DNA of 64,000 nt from Flavobacterium sp. KJJ. GTDB taxonomy: Bacteria > Bacteroidota > Bacteroidia > Flavobacteriales > Flavobacteriaceae. The notes below the pieces were generated by a model. It made no database searches. It had not been told where the DNA came from and saw only the letters and a list, made by a program, of their open reading frames with translations. Shown piece after piece: positions 7,233-14,925 of the stretch. Every line of letters starts with the position of its first letter. Position 1 is the first letter of the stretch. A program made the translations under genes and the position numbers. The stretch lies in contig NZ_JARP01000001.1 in the NCBI RefSeq assembly GCF_000708595.2, positions 620,001-684,000 on the forward strand, read 5' to 3'.

Positions 7233-7691
7233 TTATTTCTTAACCCTAACAGCATCCGGAACCAACATTTCATATTCACCGCCATTTCGTAAGACATCAC
7301 GGACAATACTTGAACTTATATATGAGGTTTTTGCGGCGGTTAGTAAAAATACGGTTTCAATTTTAGAAAGACGTCTATTAGTATGTGCAATTGCTTTTTC
7401 AAATTCAAAATCGGCTGGATTTCTTAGGCCTCTCAAAATGAAATGGGCTTTTAGATTTTTTGCTAAATCAATTGTCAAACCTTCATATGTTATTACACTG
7501 ATTTTAGGTTCATCTTTGAAGGTTTCTTCTATAAAACGCTTTCTTTCTTCTAATGAAAACATGTATTTTTTTTCGGCATTGACTCCAATTGCAATTACGA
7601 TCTCATCAAATAGAGAAATTCCTCTTTTGATAATATCTTCGTGACCAAGTGTAATGGGGTCGAATGATCCTGGAAATATGGCTTTTCGCAT
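7233..7691 (-). CDS. coaD: Pantetheine-phosphate adenylyltransferase
   Basis: It transfers AMP from ATP to 4'-phosphopantetheine, the penultimate step of coenzyme A synthesis. The 152-residue length is typical. The nucleotidyltransferase motif GSFDPITLGH is at residues 8-17, and the C-terminal ISSSIVRDV (family ISSTxVR) is present. It is next to ddl, as is common in Flavobacteriia, with a DUF421 gene in between. A GGNNCAAA octamer array lies just upstream of its start codon. Confidence 0.95.
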   Translation of the reverse strand: MRKAIFPGSFDPITLGHEDIIKRGISLFDEIVIAIGVNAEKKYMFSLEERKRFIEETFKDEPKISVITYEGLTIDLAKNLKAHFILRGLRNPADFEFEKAIAHTNRRLSKIETVFLLTAAKTSYISSSIVRDVLRNGGEYEMLVPDAVRVKK

Positions 7692-7706
7692 TTTTTTTTC
7701 TTTTAA

Positions 7707-7742
7707 GGTTCAAAGCTGCAAAGGCACAAAGGCACAAAGGCT
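7707..7742. repeat. Octamer array GGNNCAAA
   Basis: The units GGTTCAAA, GCTGCAAA, GGCACAAA and GGCACAAA run at exact 8-bp pitch, followed by GGCT. On the minus strand they read TTTGTGCC. The array lies between the DUF421 stop and the coaD start, 16 bp from the latter. Each minus-strand unit carries TTTG, the 3' half of the TAnnTTTG box. Confidence 0.8.
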
Positions 7743-7766
7743 TTATTTTGAAATTAAATTAATTTT

Positions 7767-8459
7767 TTAAGTAATTCTTTTTGTATTAATTGCCTCAACC
7801 CATTCCTCTTTTTGGCAAACTTTACATTTGGCTGTACCTATCTTTTGTTCTTCGGTATGACCACAAAAAGTGCATGCATGAATACCATCGATGGAAATAT
7901 TCTTGCTTTTTTTATTGAACGCCGCCGGCAAAATAGGCAATCCGTATTTTACTTCTTCATCTTTATAAAAGAAAACACTTACTTCGCCACTTGTTTCTAT
8001 AAAAGCGTGTTTTATCTGACCTAAATGTTCAATAGATTTGATGCGAAGCTCAGAGAAAAATTCATCTTGGGCCAGACTTTCTTTTTTGAAAGTCGAAACA
8101 GAAAATTTGCCATCATTAATTAAGCATTCTGTTTTTCCTTCTATAAATTCTTCAAACTTTTTGCTTTTTCCAGTAAGCCAGGTCACGGAGCGATATAAAA
8201 TAATAATAACTGTAAATACTATTGCTGCAGGTACAATTCCAACGTCTTCATAAAACATAGGATCTCCGGCAGCAGAGCCTAATGCAATAATTATTACAGT
8301 TTCAAAAATAGATAATTGTTTTACGCCTCGTTTTCCTGCTAATTTCAAGGTTAGCAATAGAATAATGAACATAACTGTGGAACGAAATACAACTTCTAGA
8401 GCAAAGTTTTCCGGCAAATCATTATAAAATACTCTATTCCATTCGAAAATTTCTTTCAT
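7767..8459 (-). CDS. DUF421 (YetF-type) membrane protein with a C-terminal zinc-ribbon tail
   Basis: A 230-residue inner-membrane protein. About three transmembrane segments (roughly 25-42, 50-65 and 75-95) precede the cytoplasmic DUF421 domain containing ECLINDGKF and the FFSELRIKSI helix. The last 40 residues add a CX2C-X12-CX2C pattern (C196, C199, C212, C215), which looks like a small zinc ribbon. YetF/YdfS homologues in Bacillus act with spore germination and membrane functions, but the general role of DUF421 is unknown. It lies between coaD and ddl on the same strand. Confidence 0.85.
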   Translation of the reverse strand: MKEIFEWNRVFYNDLPENFALEVVFRSTVMFIILLLTLKLAGKRGVKQLSIFETVIIIALGSAAGDPMFYEDVGIVPAAIVFTVIIILYRSVTWLTGKSKKFEEFIEGKTECLINDGKFSVSTFKKESLAQDEFFSELRIKSIEHLGQIKHAFIETSGEVSVFFYKDEEVKYGLPILPAAFNKKSKNISIDGIHACTFCGHTEEQKIGTAKCKVCQKEEWVEAINTKRIT

Positions 8460-8468
8460 TTTTTTTAG

Positions 8469-8500
8469 TTGGTAAGGTTATGAGGTAGTAAGGTGCTAAG
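8469..8500. repeat. Octamer array NNNNTAAG, four units
   Basis: TTGGTAAG, GTTATGAG, GTAGTAAG and GTGCTAAG sit at exact 8-bp pitch just upstream of the DUF421 start. It is the inverted counterpart of the array at 8556-8592, so the DUF421/ddl spacer is bracketed by the pair. Confidence 0.8.
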
Positions 8501-8542
8501 TTTTTTAGTTTTTGTCACGCATATTTTAAAATATAAAAAAGT

Positions 8543-8574
8543 AAGGCTCTGAAATCTTAGAGTCTCAGAACCTT
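8543..8574 (-). terminator. Terminator of ddl, formed partly from octamer units
   Basis: AAGGCTCTGA (8543-8552) pairs with TCAGAACCTT (8565-8574) with one mismatch. Read on the minus strand, the hairpin is followed by ACTTTTTTATATT. It begins 15 nt after the ddl stop codon. Its stem-proximal arm consists of CTCAGAAC/CTTAG octamer units. Confidence 0.6.
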
Positions 8575-8592
8575 AGTATCTTAGTAACTTAC
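8556..8592. repeat. Octamer array CTTAGNAN, five units
   Basis: CTTAGAGT, CTCAGAAC, CTTAGTAT, CTTAGTAA and CTTAC run at exact 8-bp pitch. The ddl stop codon (complement of 8589-8591) lies inside the last unit. Confidence 0.85.
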
Positions 8593-9560
8593 AAAAGTGC
8601 TAGCTCAATCGCGTTTGTAAATAAATCTTCAAGAGATATTCCCGCTGCTTTTGCCTGTTGCGGAATCAGACTTTCGGTTGTTAAACCTGGAATCGTATTC
8701 ATTTCCAACATATAAGGTTCGTTGTCTACGATAATGAATTCACTTCTAGAGAAACCTTTCATTTTTAAAACTTCGTAAGCACGTTTTGCAGTTTCTCCTA
8801 CTTTTTGAGTTAATTCGTCAGAGATTCTTGCCGGTGTAATTTCTTGAGATTTACCTTCGTATTTAGCTTCGTAATCAAAAAAATCATTGTCAGAAACAAT
8901 TTCAGTAATTGGCAATACTTTTATTTCTCCTTTATAATTAATTACTCCAACAGAAACTTCTGTTCCGTCAAGAAAACTTTCGATAATAATTTCATTATCT
9001 TCTTTATAGGCAACTTCAATTGCAATTGGCAGTTCAGCCTCAGATTTTACTTTTGAAATTCCGAAACTTGAACCGGCCTTATTTGGTTTTACAAAACAAG
9101 GCAAACCTACTTTTTTAACGATTTCTGCAGTATTGATAACATCTCCCTTATTTAAATAATAAGAAATCGCCGTTTTGATTCCGTATGGCTTTAAAACCGA
9201 TAATAAATCACGTTTGTTAAATGTAAGTGCTGATTGGTAGTAATCGCAAGACGATTGCGGAATTCCTAATAATTCGAAATAAGCCTGCATTAATCCGTCT
9301 TCACCGGGAGTTCCGTGAATGGCGTTGAAAACACAGTCGAAAGTAATTTTTTGATCGTTTACCGTTACTGAAAAATCATTTTTATCAATCGAATATTCAG
9401 CATTGTTTTCGTCTACATAAACCCATTTTTCTTTAAAAATATGAATACGGAATCCGTTATATTTTGTTTTGTCAAGATATTGATGCACTACGTTTCCTGA
9501 GATGAGAGAAATTTTATATTCACTTGAATATCCGCCCATGATAATGGCTATGTTTTTCAT
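8589..9560 (-). CDS. ddl: D-alanine--D-alanine ligase
   Basis: This enzyme makes the D-Ala-D-Ala dipeptide of peptidoglycan from two D-alanines and ATP. The 323-residue length fits the short Ddl class. Visible marks are the N-terminal GGYSSEYKISLISG, the ATP-grasp signature CFVKPNKAGSSFGISKV (about 155-171), and the C-terminal EMNTIPGLTTESLIPQQA, whose EMNTIPG is diagnostic. The protein is cytoplasmic. It ends in an octamer-repeat array containing its stop codon. Divergent from it is a PASTA-domain gene, another cell-wall-linked protein. Confidence 0.95.
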   Translation of the reverse strand: MKNIAIIMGGYSSEYKISLISGNVVHQYLDKTKYNGFRIHIFKEKWVYVDENNAEYSIDKNDFSVTVNDQKITFDCVFNAIHGTPGEDGLMQAYFELLGIPQSSCDYYQSALTFNKRDLLSVLKPYGIKTAISYYLNKGDVINTAEIVKKVGLPCFVKPNKAGSSFGISKVKSEAELPIAIEVAYKEDNEIIIESFLDGTEVSVGVINYKGEIKVLPITEIVSDNDFFDYEAKYEGKSQEITPARISDELTQKVGETAKRAYEVLKMKGFSRSEFIIVDNEPYMLEMNTIPGLTTESLIPQQAKAAGISLEDLFTNAIELALL

Positions 9561-9571
9561 TATATATTTTT

Positions 9572-9609
9572 GTTTAAAGTTTTATTTTGTTTCAAGTTTC
9601 AAGTTTTGA
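9572..9609. repeat. Heptamer array GTTTCAN near the ddl start
   Basis: GTTTAAA (9572-9578) and GTTTTAT are followed by GTTTCAA, GTTTCAA and GTTTTGA at 9589-9609. It lies upstream of ddl in the divergent spacer to the PASTA gene. The rest of that spacer, 9610-9690, carries a looser CCACAAATTTT/AAATCTG repeat. Confidence 0.7.
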
Positions 9610-9771
9610 CACGAATCCACAAATTTTGAGCGAATTCAAAAATTGTATAAATCTGCGGTTATCTGTTTAAATCTGTTGAATAAGTGTGCTTTTTTTTTCG
9701 CCTTAACAAGGTGTATTAAAAGCTTTCTTGCTTAAAACAAAATTATCATTTTTTTTGAAACGAAATAGCTT

Positions 9772-9779
9772 TATCTTTG
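9772..9779 (+). promoter_or_regulatory. Candidate -7 box of the PASTA/RluD operon
   Basis: TATCTTTG is a perfect TAnnTTTG, with a TTG 14 bp upstream (9755-9757). It is 20 bp before the ATG at 9800. It lies inside the frame of a possible earlier start at 9728, which argues for the later start. Confidence 0.6.
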
Positions 9780-9799
9780 CCTCTAATAAAAATAAATTT

Positions 9800-10423
9800 A
9801 TGAGTTTACGTCAGTATTTAACAAGCCGAGTTTTTTTCGTGCAAGTATTAATTGCGGCAGCTATTATTGCTGTTTTAGGTTATTTGTTTATGCATTGGTT
9901 AACTTTTACAACTGATCACGGACATGAAATTGCCGTTCCGAATTTATCTAAATTGACTGAAGAGCAAGTAGAAGAAAAGCTAGACGAGCTAGACTTAGAT
10001 TATGTGCTTTTGGATAGTGTTGATTACCGAAGTGAGTTCCCAAAATATAGTGTTGTTGAGCAGGATCCGCTGCCAGGAACTAAAGTAAAAGTGGGAAGAA
10101 AAATATATATTAAAATTAATGCATCAGGATTTTCATCTGTTAGAATTCCTGATTTAATCGAAAAAACATATCGTGAAGCAGTTCCTACATTGAAAGCTTT
10201 AGGGCTTGAAGCAGGAACAATTACGTATATTCCGAATCTTGGAAAAGATATGGTTTTAGAGATGCGTTATAAAGGAAGAAACTTGAAAGTAGGAGACCGC
10301 GTACTGAAAGCGTCTAAAATTGATTTAGTTTTAGGTGATGGAAAAGCGAGTTATGTAGATGAAAGTCAGGCGAATGATAGTTTAGCTGCGCCAGCTGAAG
10401 AAACCCCAAAAGATGAACAATAA
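9800..10423 (+). CDS. Membrane-anchored PASTA-domain protein
   Basis: PASTA domains bind peptidoglycan or muropeptides. The 207-residue protein starts MSLRQYLTSR and has one transmembrane helix (about 12-33, FFVQVLIAAAIIAVLGYLFM). PASTA repeats follow at about 45-110 and 113-185, the first ending DPLPGTKVKVGRKIYIKIN. A short acidic tail closes it. There is no kinase domain, so it is a stand-alone periplasmic PASTA protein. It overlaps the next gene by 11 bp. Upstream is divergent ddl, giving a cell-wall setting. The start follows the promoter box at 9772. Confidence 0.85.
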   Translation: MSLRQYLTSRVFFVQVLIAAAIIAVLGYLFMHWLTFTTDHGHEIAVPNLSKLTEEQVEEKLDELDLDYVLLDSVDYRSEFPKYSVVEQDPLPGTKVKVGRKIYIKINASGFSSVRIPDLIEKTYREAVPTLKALGLEAGTITYIPNLGKDMVLEMRYKGRNLKVGDRVLKASKIDLVLGDGKASYVDESQANDSLAAPAEETPKDEQ

Positions 10424-11456
10424 TATTGAAAATTTAGATCTAGAAGACGAATTATTCGAACATTTTAGATTTGAAGTCCCTAAAGGTCAAGCGTTTTTGC
10501 GTATTGACAAATATCTAATGAATTTGATTCAGAATGCGACTCGAAATAAAATTCAGAACGCAGCAACAGAAGGAAACATTTTTGTAAATGATATTCCGGT
10601 AAAATCAAATTATAAAGTAAAACCGTTTGATGTTGTGACTGTTATGTTATCGCATCCGCCGTTTGAAAATCATATTCTTCCAGAAGATATTCCGCTAAAT
10701 ATCGTTTATGAAGATGATGCTCTTTTATTGATTAATAAAGAGCCAGGAATGGTTGTGCACCCAGGTCACGGAAATTATACCGGAACTTTAGTAAATGCTT
10801 TGGCACATCATTTTGATAATTTGCCAATGAACAGCAGTGAACGTCCCGGTTTAGTTCATAGAATTGATAAAGATACTTCTGGACTTTTGGTCGTGGCTAA
10901 AACAGAAGCTGCAATGACGCATTTGGCAAAGCAGTTTGAAGCAAAAACATCTGAACGTGAGTATATTGCCCTTGTTTGGGGGAATGTAGCTCAAGAAGAA
11001 GGTACTATTGAAGGAAATCTTGCTAGACACTTAAAAGACCGTATGCAAATGGCTGTTTTTGCTGATCCAGAAATAGGGAAACCTGCAATTACCCATTATA
11101 AAGTTTTAGAGCGTTTTGGATATGTTACTTTGATTTCATGTAAACTAGAAACAGGAAGAACACACCAGATTCGCGCGCACATGAAACACATCGGACATCC
11201 GTTGTTTAATGATGAGCGTTATGGCGGACATTTGATTTTGAAAGGAACTACGTTTACAAAATACAAACAGTTTATCGAGAATTGTTTTAAGGCATTGCCA
11301 CGTCAGGCGCTGCATGCGAAAACACTTGGTTTTGTGCATCCTACAACTGGAGAAATGATGCGTTTTGATACAGAACTGCCACAAGATTTTCAGGATTGTA
11401 TTGAGAAATGGCGCAATTATGTAAAATCGCACAATACTGACGAGGAAGAGAATTAA
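10413..11456 (+). CDS. RluD-type 23S rRNA pseudouridine synthase
   Basis: Enzymes of this family isomerise uridines in 23S rRNA. The 347-residue protein has an S4 RNA-binding domain (about 28-80) and a catalytic core with HRIDKDTSGLLV, in which D152 is the catalytic aspartate. ETGRTHQIRAHMKHIGHP later in the core is the usual RluA-family segment. It is close to RluD in domain order, but the exact target sites cannot be told from sequence. Its ATG lies within the end of the PASTA gene, so the two are translationally coupled. Confidence 0.9.
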   Translation: MNNNIENLDLEDELFEHFRFEVPKGQAFLRIDKYLMNLIQNATRNKIQNAATEGNIFVNDIPVKSNYKVKPFDVVTVMLSHPPFENHILPEDIPLNIVYEDDALLLINKEPGMVVHPGHGNYTGTLVNALAHHFDNLPMNSSERPGLVHRIDKDTSGLLVVAKTEAAMTHLAKQFEAKTSEREYIALVWGNVAQEEGTIEGNLARHLKDRMQMAVFADPEIGKPAITHYKVLERFGYVTLISCKLETGRTHQIRAHMKHIGHPLFNDERYGGHLILKGTTFTKYKQFIENCFKALPRQALHAKTLGFVHPTTGEMMRFDTELPQDFQDCIEKWRNYVKSHNTDEEEN

Positions 11457-11472
11457 TTAGATAATTTATTAG

Positions 11473-11519
11473 AATTCCACTAATTTACACAGATTAATTT
11501 CCTGTAAATTAGTGGAATT
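11473..11519. terminator. Bidirectional terminator hairpin, 17-bp perfect stem
   Basis: AATTCCACTAATTTACA (11473-11489) and its complement (11503-11519) enclose a 13-nt loop. It separates the convergent RluD-type (+) and ABC protein (-) genes. The stem contains the CCACTAATTTACAC words of a looser spacer repeat also seen near 49940 and 61730. Confidence 0.8.
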
Positions 11520-11524
11520 TGTGT

Positions 11525-12766
11525 TTAATTTAATTCTGAATGATATTTTATTTTGCCAATTGATCCAGTTGATTTTGGCAATAGTTCAAAAACAGAAGTA
11601 GGAGCGAGGCCAGATTCTATGCGATGTGACACATATAAAATGCTCATATTTGTTTCTTGTTTGATTGTATTAATAAGCTGGATTACCAGATCTACATTTT
11701 CGTCATCAAGGCCTTCAACGGGTTCATCTAGAATTAGTAAAGGCGGGTGTTTTAAAACCGCACGCACAATAAGTGCCACTCTTTGCTGGCCAACTGAGAG
11801 CTCTGTGAAACGCTTCTTTTTTAAATGATTCATCTCAATTACTTCGAGCCATTGATCGACTATTTTAGTCTGCAGAGCTGAAGGCTGGTTATATAGTCCG
11901 ATGGAATCAAAAAAACCGGACAGAATCATTTGTTCTAAACTGTGGTTTTTTTGAAAAAGGTCAGTCATAGAAGTAGTAAAGATTCCGATTTGTTTTTTAA
12001 TGTCCCAAACACTTTCACCGCTTCCTTTTTTTCTTCCAAATAAAAATAAATTCTGACCAAATCCTTTTGGATTGTCACCCGTAATCAAAGATAAAATAGT
12101 GCTTTTTCCAGCGCCGTTTGGACCAATTAACTGCCAGAATTCACCTTGTTTTATTGTCCATGAAATGTTGTCTACGATTTTTCTATCATCATAACTAACC
12201 GAAACATTCTCCATTTTAATTAATACACTTTCGTGGAAATTATGCGCTTCTATAGCTTTTGGAATAGCTGAAGTATTCAAGGTTTTAAAATGATTTTCTG
12301 TTTTTGAAATCGGATGCAGTTCAAATGAATTGTCTTTAATCTGAGCTTTATTCGGAACAAAATCAAGCACATCAGCAACGCGATTTACCAATTGAATAAT
12401 TGCAATGGTATCCGTTAATTTTTCTAAAGATTGTGCTAAAAGAACTCTCGAAGCCTGATCTAAATGATCAAATGGATTATCAAAAATAATAAAATCAGGA
12501 TTTTGATTGATGCAGTATTTTAGGAATTCTTTTTTGCGTTCGCCAGAAGAAAAGGTTCTCAATTGTCTGTGCGATTCTGGAGATGCTTCAACAGTGTCAT
12601 ATTGGTATTCTTTTTCGATAAATTTTTCAATAGCAATATCTGAAAACAAAATTCCTTTTTGATTGTTAAAAACTGCTAATTCTTCTTTTGCTTCGGCAGA
12701 AAGTAATGTATCTATAAAAGCTTTTTTGTTAACCTGATTTGATAAAAGTATATCCCAGTGCTGCAT
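11525..12766 (-). CDS. ModF-like duplicated ABC ATP-binding protein with a degenerate first half
   Basis: A 413-residue soluble protein made of two ABC ATPase halves. The second half is complete: Walker A IGPNGAGKST, signature LSVGQQR, and Walker B LLILDEP. The first half keeps the signature-like FSSGERKK and Walker B FIIFDNPFDHLD but has no Walker A; the protein begins directly with MQHWDILLSN. E. coli ModF (PhrA) has the same duplicated plan without membrane domains and an unclear function. No permease gene is adjacent. The next gene upstream, a sulfurtransferase, is 16 bp away on the same strand. Confidence 0.8.
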   Translation of the reverse strand: MQHWDILLSNQVNKKAFIDTLLSAEAKEELAVFNNQKGILFSDIAIEKFIEKEYQYDTVEASPESHRQLRTFSSGERKKEFLKYCINQNPDFIIFDNPFDHLDQASRVLLAQSLEKLTDTIAIIQLVNRVADVLDFVPNKAQIKDNSFELHPISKTENHFKTLNTSAIPKAIEAHNFHESVLIKMENVSVSYDDRKIVDNISWTIKQGEFWQLIGPNGAGKSTILSLITGDNPKGFGQNLFLFGRKKGSGESVWDIKKQIGIFTTSMTDLFQKNHSLEQMILSGFFDSIGLYNQPSALQTKIVDQWLEVIEMNHLKKKRFTELSVGQQRVALIVRAVLKHPPLLILDEPVEGLDDENVDLVIQLINTIKQETNMSILYVSHRIESGLAPTSVFELLPKSTGSIGKIKYHSELN

Positions 12767-12782
12767 TTCTTAATCTTAATAA

Positions 12783-13640
12783 TTATTTTGTTTCTTTTGT
12801 TGCCATGGGGCGATCGTTGCGCGACCATTCGCTCCAAGATCCTGCGTATAGTTTTGGAATTGCAATTCCGGCATAATCCATTGCTAATAAAGTGTGGCAG
12901 GCAGTAACTCCTGATCCGCAATGTACAATTACATTTTCAGGGTTTACTTTTCCTAAAATTTCTGAATATTTAGCAGCTAATGCTGTTGCAGATTTATAAA
13001 ATCCTTCTTCATTTAAATTTTCGCTAAACGGCACATTTATTGCTCCTGGAATATGACCGGCAATTAAATCTAAAGGTTCTGTCAGTCCATCAAAACGATT
13101 TTTATCTCTTACATCAAGTACAATATTTTTATCGTTTTTTCGTGCTTTTTCAACTTCATTAATATCGGCTAAGGCGAATTTCCATTCTGAAATTGGGTAT
13201 TTTTCTGCTTTTGCAAAAGTTTCAACTGCATCACTTGTTGCAAATCCAGCTTTTATAGCTTGTTGCAAACCTCCATTTAAAACCTGAACTTTTTCATGCC
13301 CGATAGCTCTTAGCATCCACCAAAATCGCGCCGCAGCATTTGATCCGTTTTTATCATCATAAATAATAACATGATTTTCAGGAGAAATTCCGACTCTGGA
13401 AAGTACTTCAGAAAACTTTTCGAAAGACGGCAAAGGATGTCTACCGCCCTTTGCAGGATTATTTTCAACCGTTGCCAAATCCCGATTCAAATCGATATAC
13501 CGAGCACCTTTTAAATGCTCTTTGTTGTAATTTTCTTCGGCATTTATTCCAGCTCTAGCATCAATTATTATAATTTCAGATAAATTTTTTAATTGAAATA
13601 ATTCGTCAGGATTTATAATTGGAGAAATTTTATTGGACAT
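12783..13640 (-). CDS. Two-domain rhodanese, 3-mercaptopyruvate sulfurtransferase type
   Basis: These enzymes transfer sulfur from 3-mercaptopyruvate or thiosulfate to a thiol or cyanide acceptor. The 285-residue protein has an inactive N-terminal rhodanese domain (about 8-130) and an active C-terminal one (about 160-285). The active loop reads CGSGVTAC with C241 as the persulfide cysteine; the CGSGVT form points to mercaptopyruvate as donor. No signal peptide is present, so it is cytoplasmic. It overlaps the upstream ThuA gene by 11 bp, which indicates one operon. Confidence 0.88.
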   Translation of the reverse strand: MSNKISPIINPDELFQLKNLSEIIIIDARAGINAEENYNKEHLKGARYIDLNRDLATVENNPAKGGRHPLPSFEKFSEVLSRVGISPENHVIIYDDKNGSNAAARFWWMLRAIGHEKVQVLNGGLQQAIKAGFATSDAVETFAKAEKYPISEWKFALADINEVEKARKNDKNIVLDVRDKNRFDGLTEPLDLIAGHIPGAINVPFSENLNEEGFYKSATALAAKYSEILGKVNPENVIVHCGSGVTACHTLLAMDYAGIAIPKLYAGSWSEWSRNDRPMATKETK

Positions 13641-14487
13641 CTTTATTTGTTTTATTTTTTGACTTTCCCACCCAAAGTAAAGAATTTAGAATTAATTGAC
13701 TTTGAGCTTTATTTTCAAAAGTATATGAAAGGGTTTTATTGGTGCCATTTTCATAATCAATATCATTGTGCCCCATGTTTACATACAGCATTTTATAGTT
13801 TTTGTTGGTCCACACGACAGGATAATAACCATTATGCCAAATTTCGTTTTGTTTTGGTCCTGTTCCTAGCGGAAAACTGCTTTCGTCTATAGCTAAAATA
13901 ATTTGAATGTCCGGATTTTTTCTTAAATCATTGCTCCATCGATACCATTCGTTTGGCGCAGATGTGAAAACTTTGGGGATATTTCTAGTTATTTGATGTT
14001 TATTCTCCACTCTCAAAACTGCCGACGTAGGTCTCCAAGTATTGCTTCCATATTCACCAGAACCTAAAAAAGTATTGTGATACCAGTCCCAATTTTGAGG
14101 ATAATCTGAATCATTTAAGGCAAAAGCCGAAAAGTGAAAACCAATCCACCCACCGCCATTTTCCATAAACTTTTGAAAAGCCTCTCGCTGACTTTGTGTT
14201 TCTGGCCTTGTGTCTAAAAACAAAACAACTTGATAATTGGCTAAGAATTCCGCATTCATATTGTCCCAATTACTGGTTGAATCATATTCAAAATGGTTTA
14301 CTTCAGCCATTTTCGGAAACCATTTATTGGCTTCATGAACAAAGCTAATATGCGCCTGATCGTTTTTTGCGGTATAAAAAGCAATTACTTTAAATTTTGC
14401 ATCTTCTTTTTTCGTTTGAGAAAACCCAAAAAAGCAACTGCATATAAGTGCAATTAAAAAACCTTTTTTAGAAATAAAAAACAGCAT
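13630..14487 (-). CDS. Exported ThuA-like domain protein
   Basis: A 285-residue protein with an N-terminal signal (ALICSCFFGFSQ, cleaved near residue 24). The rest matches the ThuA fold, a glutamine-amidotransferase-like domain found in sugar-utilisation operons: FKVIAFYTAKNDQAHISFV at the start, FLDTRPETQSQ, and GGGWIGFHFSAFA. In Bacteroidota, ThuA proteins are tied to trehalose, keto-sugar or glycan metabolism, but activity is rarely proven. It is exported while its overlapping partner is cytoplasmic, so the overlap may reflect compact packing rather than a shared pathway. Confidence 0.8.
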   Translation of the reverse strand: MLFFISKKGFLIALICSCFFGFSQTKKEDAKFKVIAFYTAKNDQAHISFVHEANKWFPKMAEVNHFEYDSTSNWDNMNAEFLANYQVVLFLDTRPETQSQREAFQKFMENGGGWIGFHFSAFALNDSDYPQNWDWYHNTFLGSGEYGSNTWRPTSAVLRVENKHQITRNIPKVFTSAPNEWYRWSNDLRKNPDIQIILAIDESSFPLGTGPKQNEIWHNGYYPVVWTNKNYKMLYVNMGHNDIDYENGTNKTLSYTFENKAQSQLILNSLLWVGKSKNKTNKDVQ

Positions 14488-14506
14488 GACGTTTTGTTTA
14501 GATGAA

Positions 14507-14896
14507 TTAATCAGGAATTTTTTCGATCAATATTTCGTTATTCGCCAGATCATAATAAGTGCAGGTCATTTCGATAATATCAACTCTCCATTTTGCAATT
14601 CCGCATTGTCCTGAATGATTACAGAAGGTAAGATAATCTGTTTCTCCACTTTGATGTTTTACTAAAAATTCTATAAAAAGCTCTTTGTTTGCAGTTGGAG
14701 CAATTTTTATCGGATTGTATTTTTCATCAGATGTTACCGTGTAATTGTTTACGCCATAATATTCGACATGGCCGTCATTCACGAAAGTGTCGTAACCTTT
14801 AACACCTAAAATAATTAAATCTTGTATGTAGTTTGGAAAATCTGCTCCGGTCTTTACTTTAGAATGTGCTTCTTTAATTTGATCGATTGTAAACAT
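14507..14896 (-). CDS. DUF1398 family protein
   Basis: A 129-residue protein beginning MFTIDQIKEAHSKVKTGADFPNYIQDL, the conserved opening of DUF1398 (YbcV-like) proteins, and keeping the internal GVKGYDTFVNDGHVEYYG. No signal peptide is present. The family has no established function. It ends 19 bp from the ThuA gene start on the same strand, so it may lie in the same transcript. Confidence 0.8.
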   Translation of the reverse strand: MFTIDQIKEAHSKVKTGADFPNYIQDLIILGVKGYDTFVNDGHVEYYGVNNYTVTSDEKYNPIKIAPTANKELFIEFLVKHQSGETDYLTFCNHSGQCGIAKWRVDIIEMTCTYYDLANNEILIEKIPD

Positions 14897-14925
14897 ATAT
14901 TTTTAGTTTTAGATTAGTGTTTTGT

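Noticed and set aside
7207..7644. Plus-strand open frame antisense to coaD
   Set aside because: It is a shadow of the coaD gene, whose frame is strongly supported by motifs.
11525..12766. Part of a molybdate ABC transporter operon
   Set aside because: No modA, modB or modC gene is adjacent; the protein is a stand-alone ModF-like ATPase.
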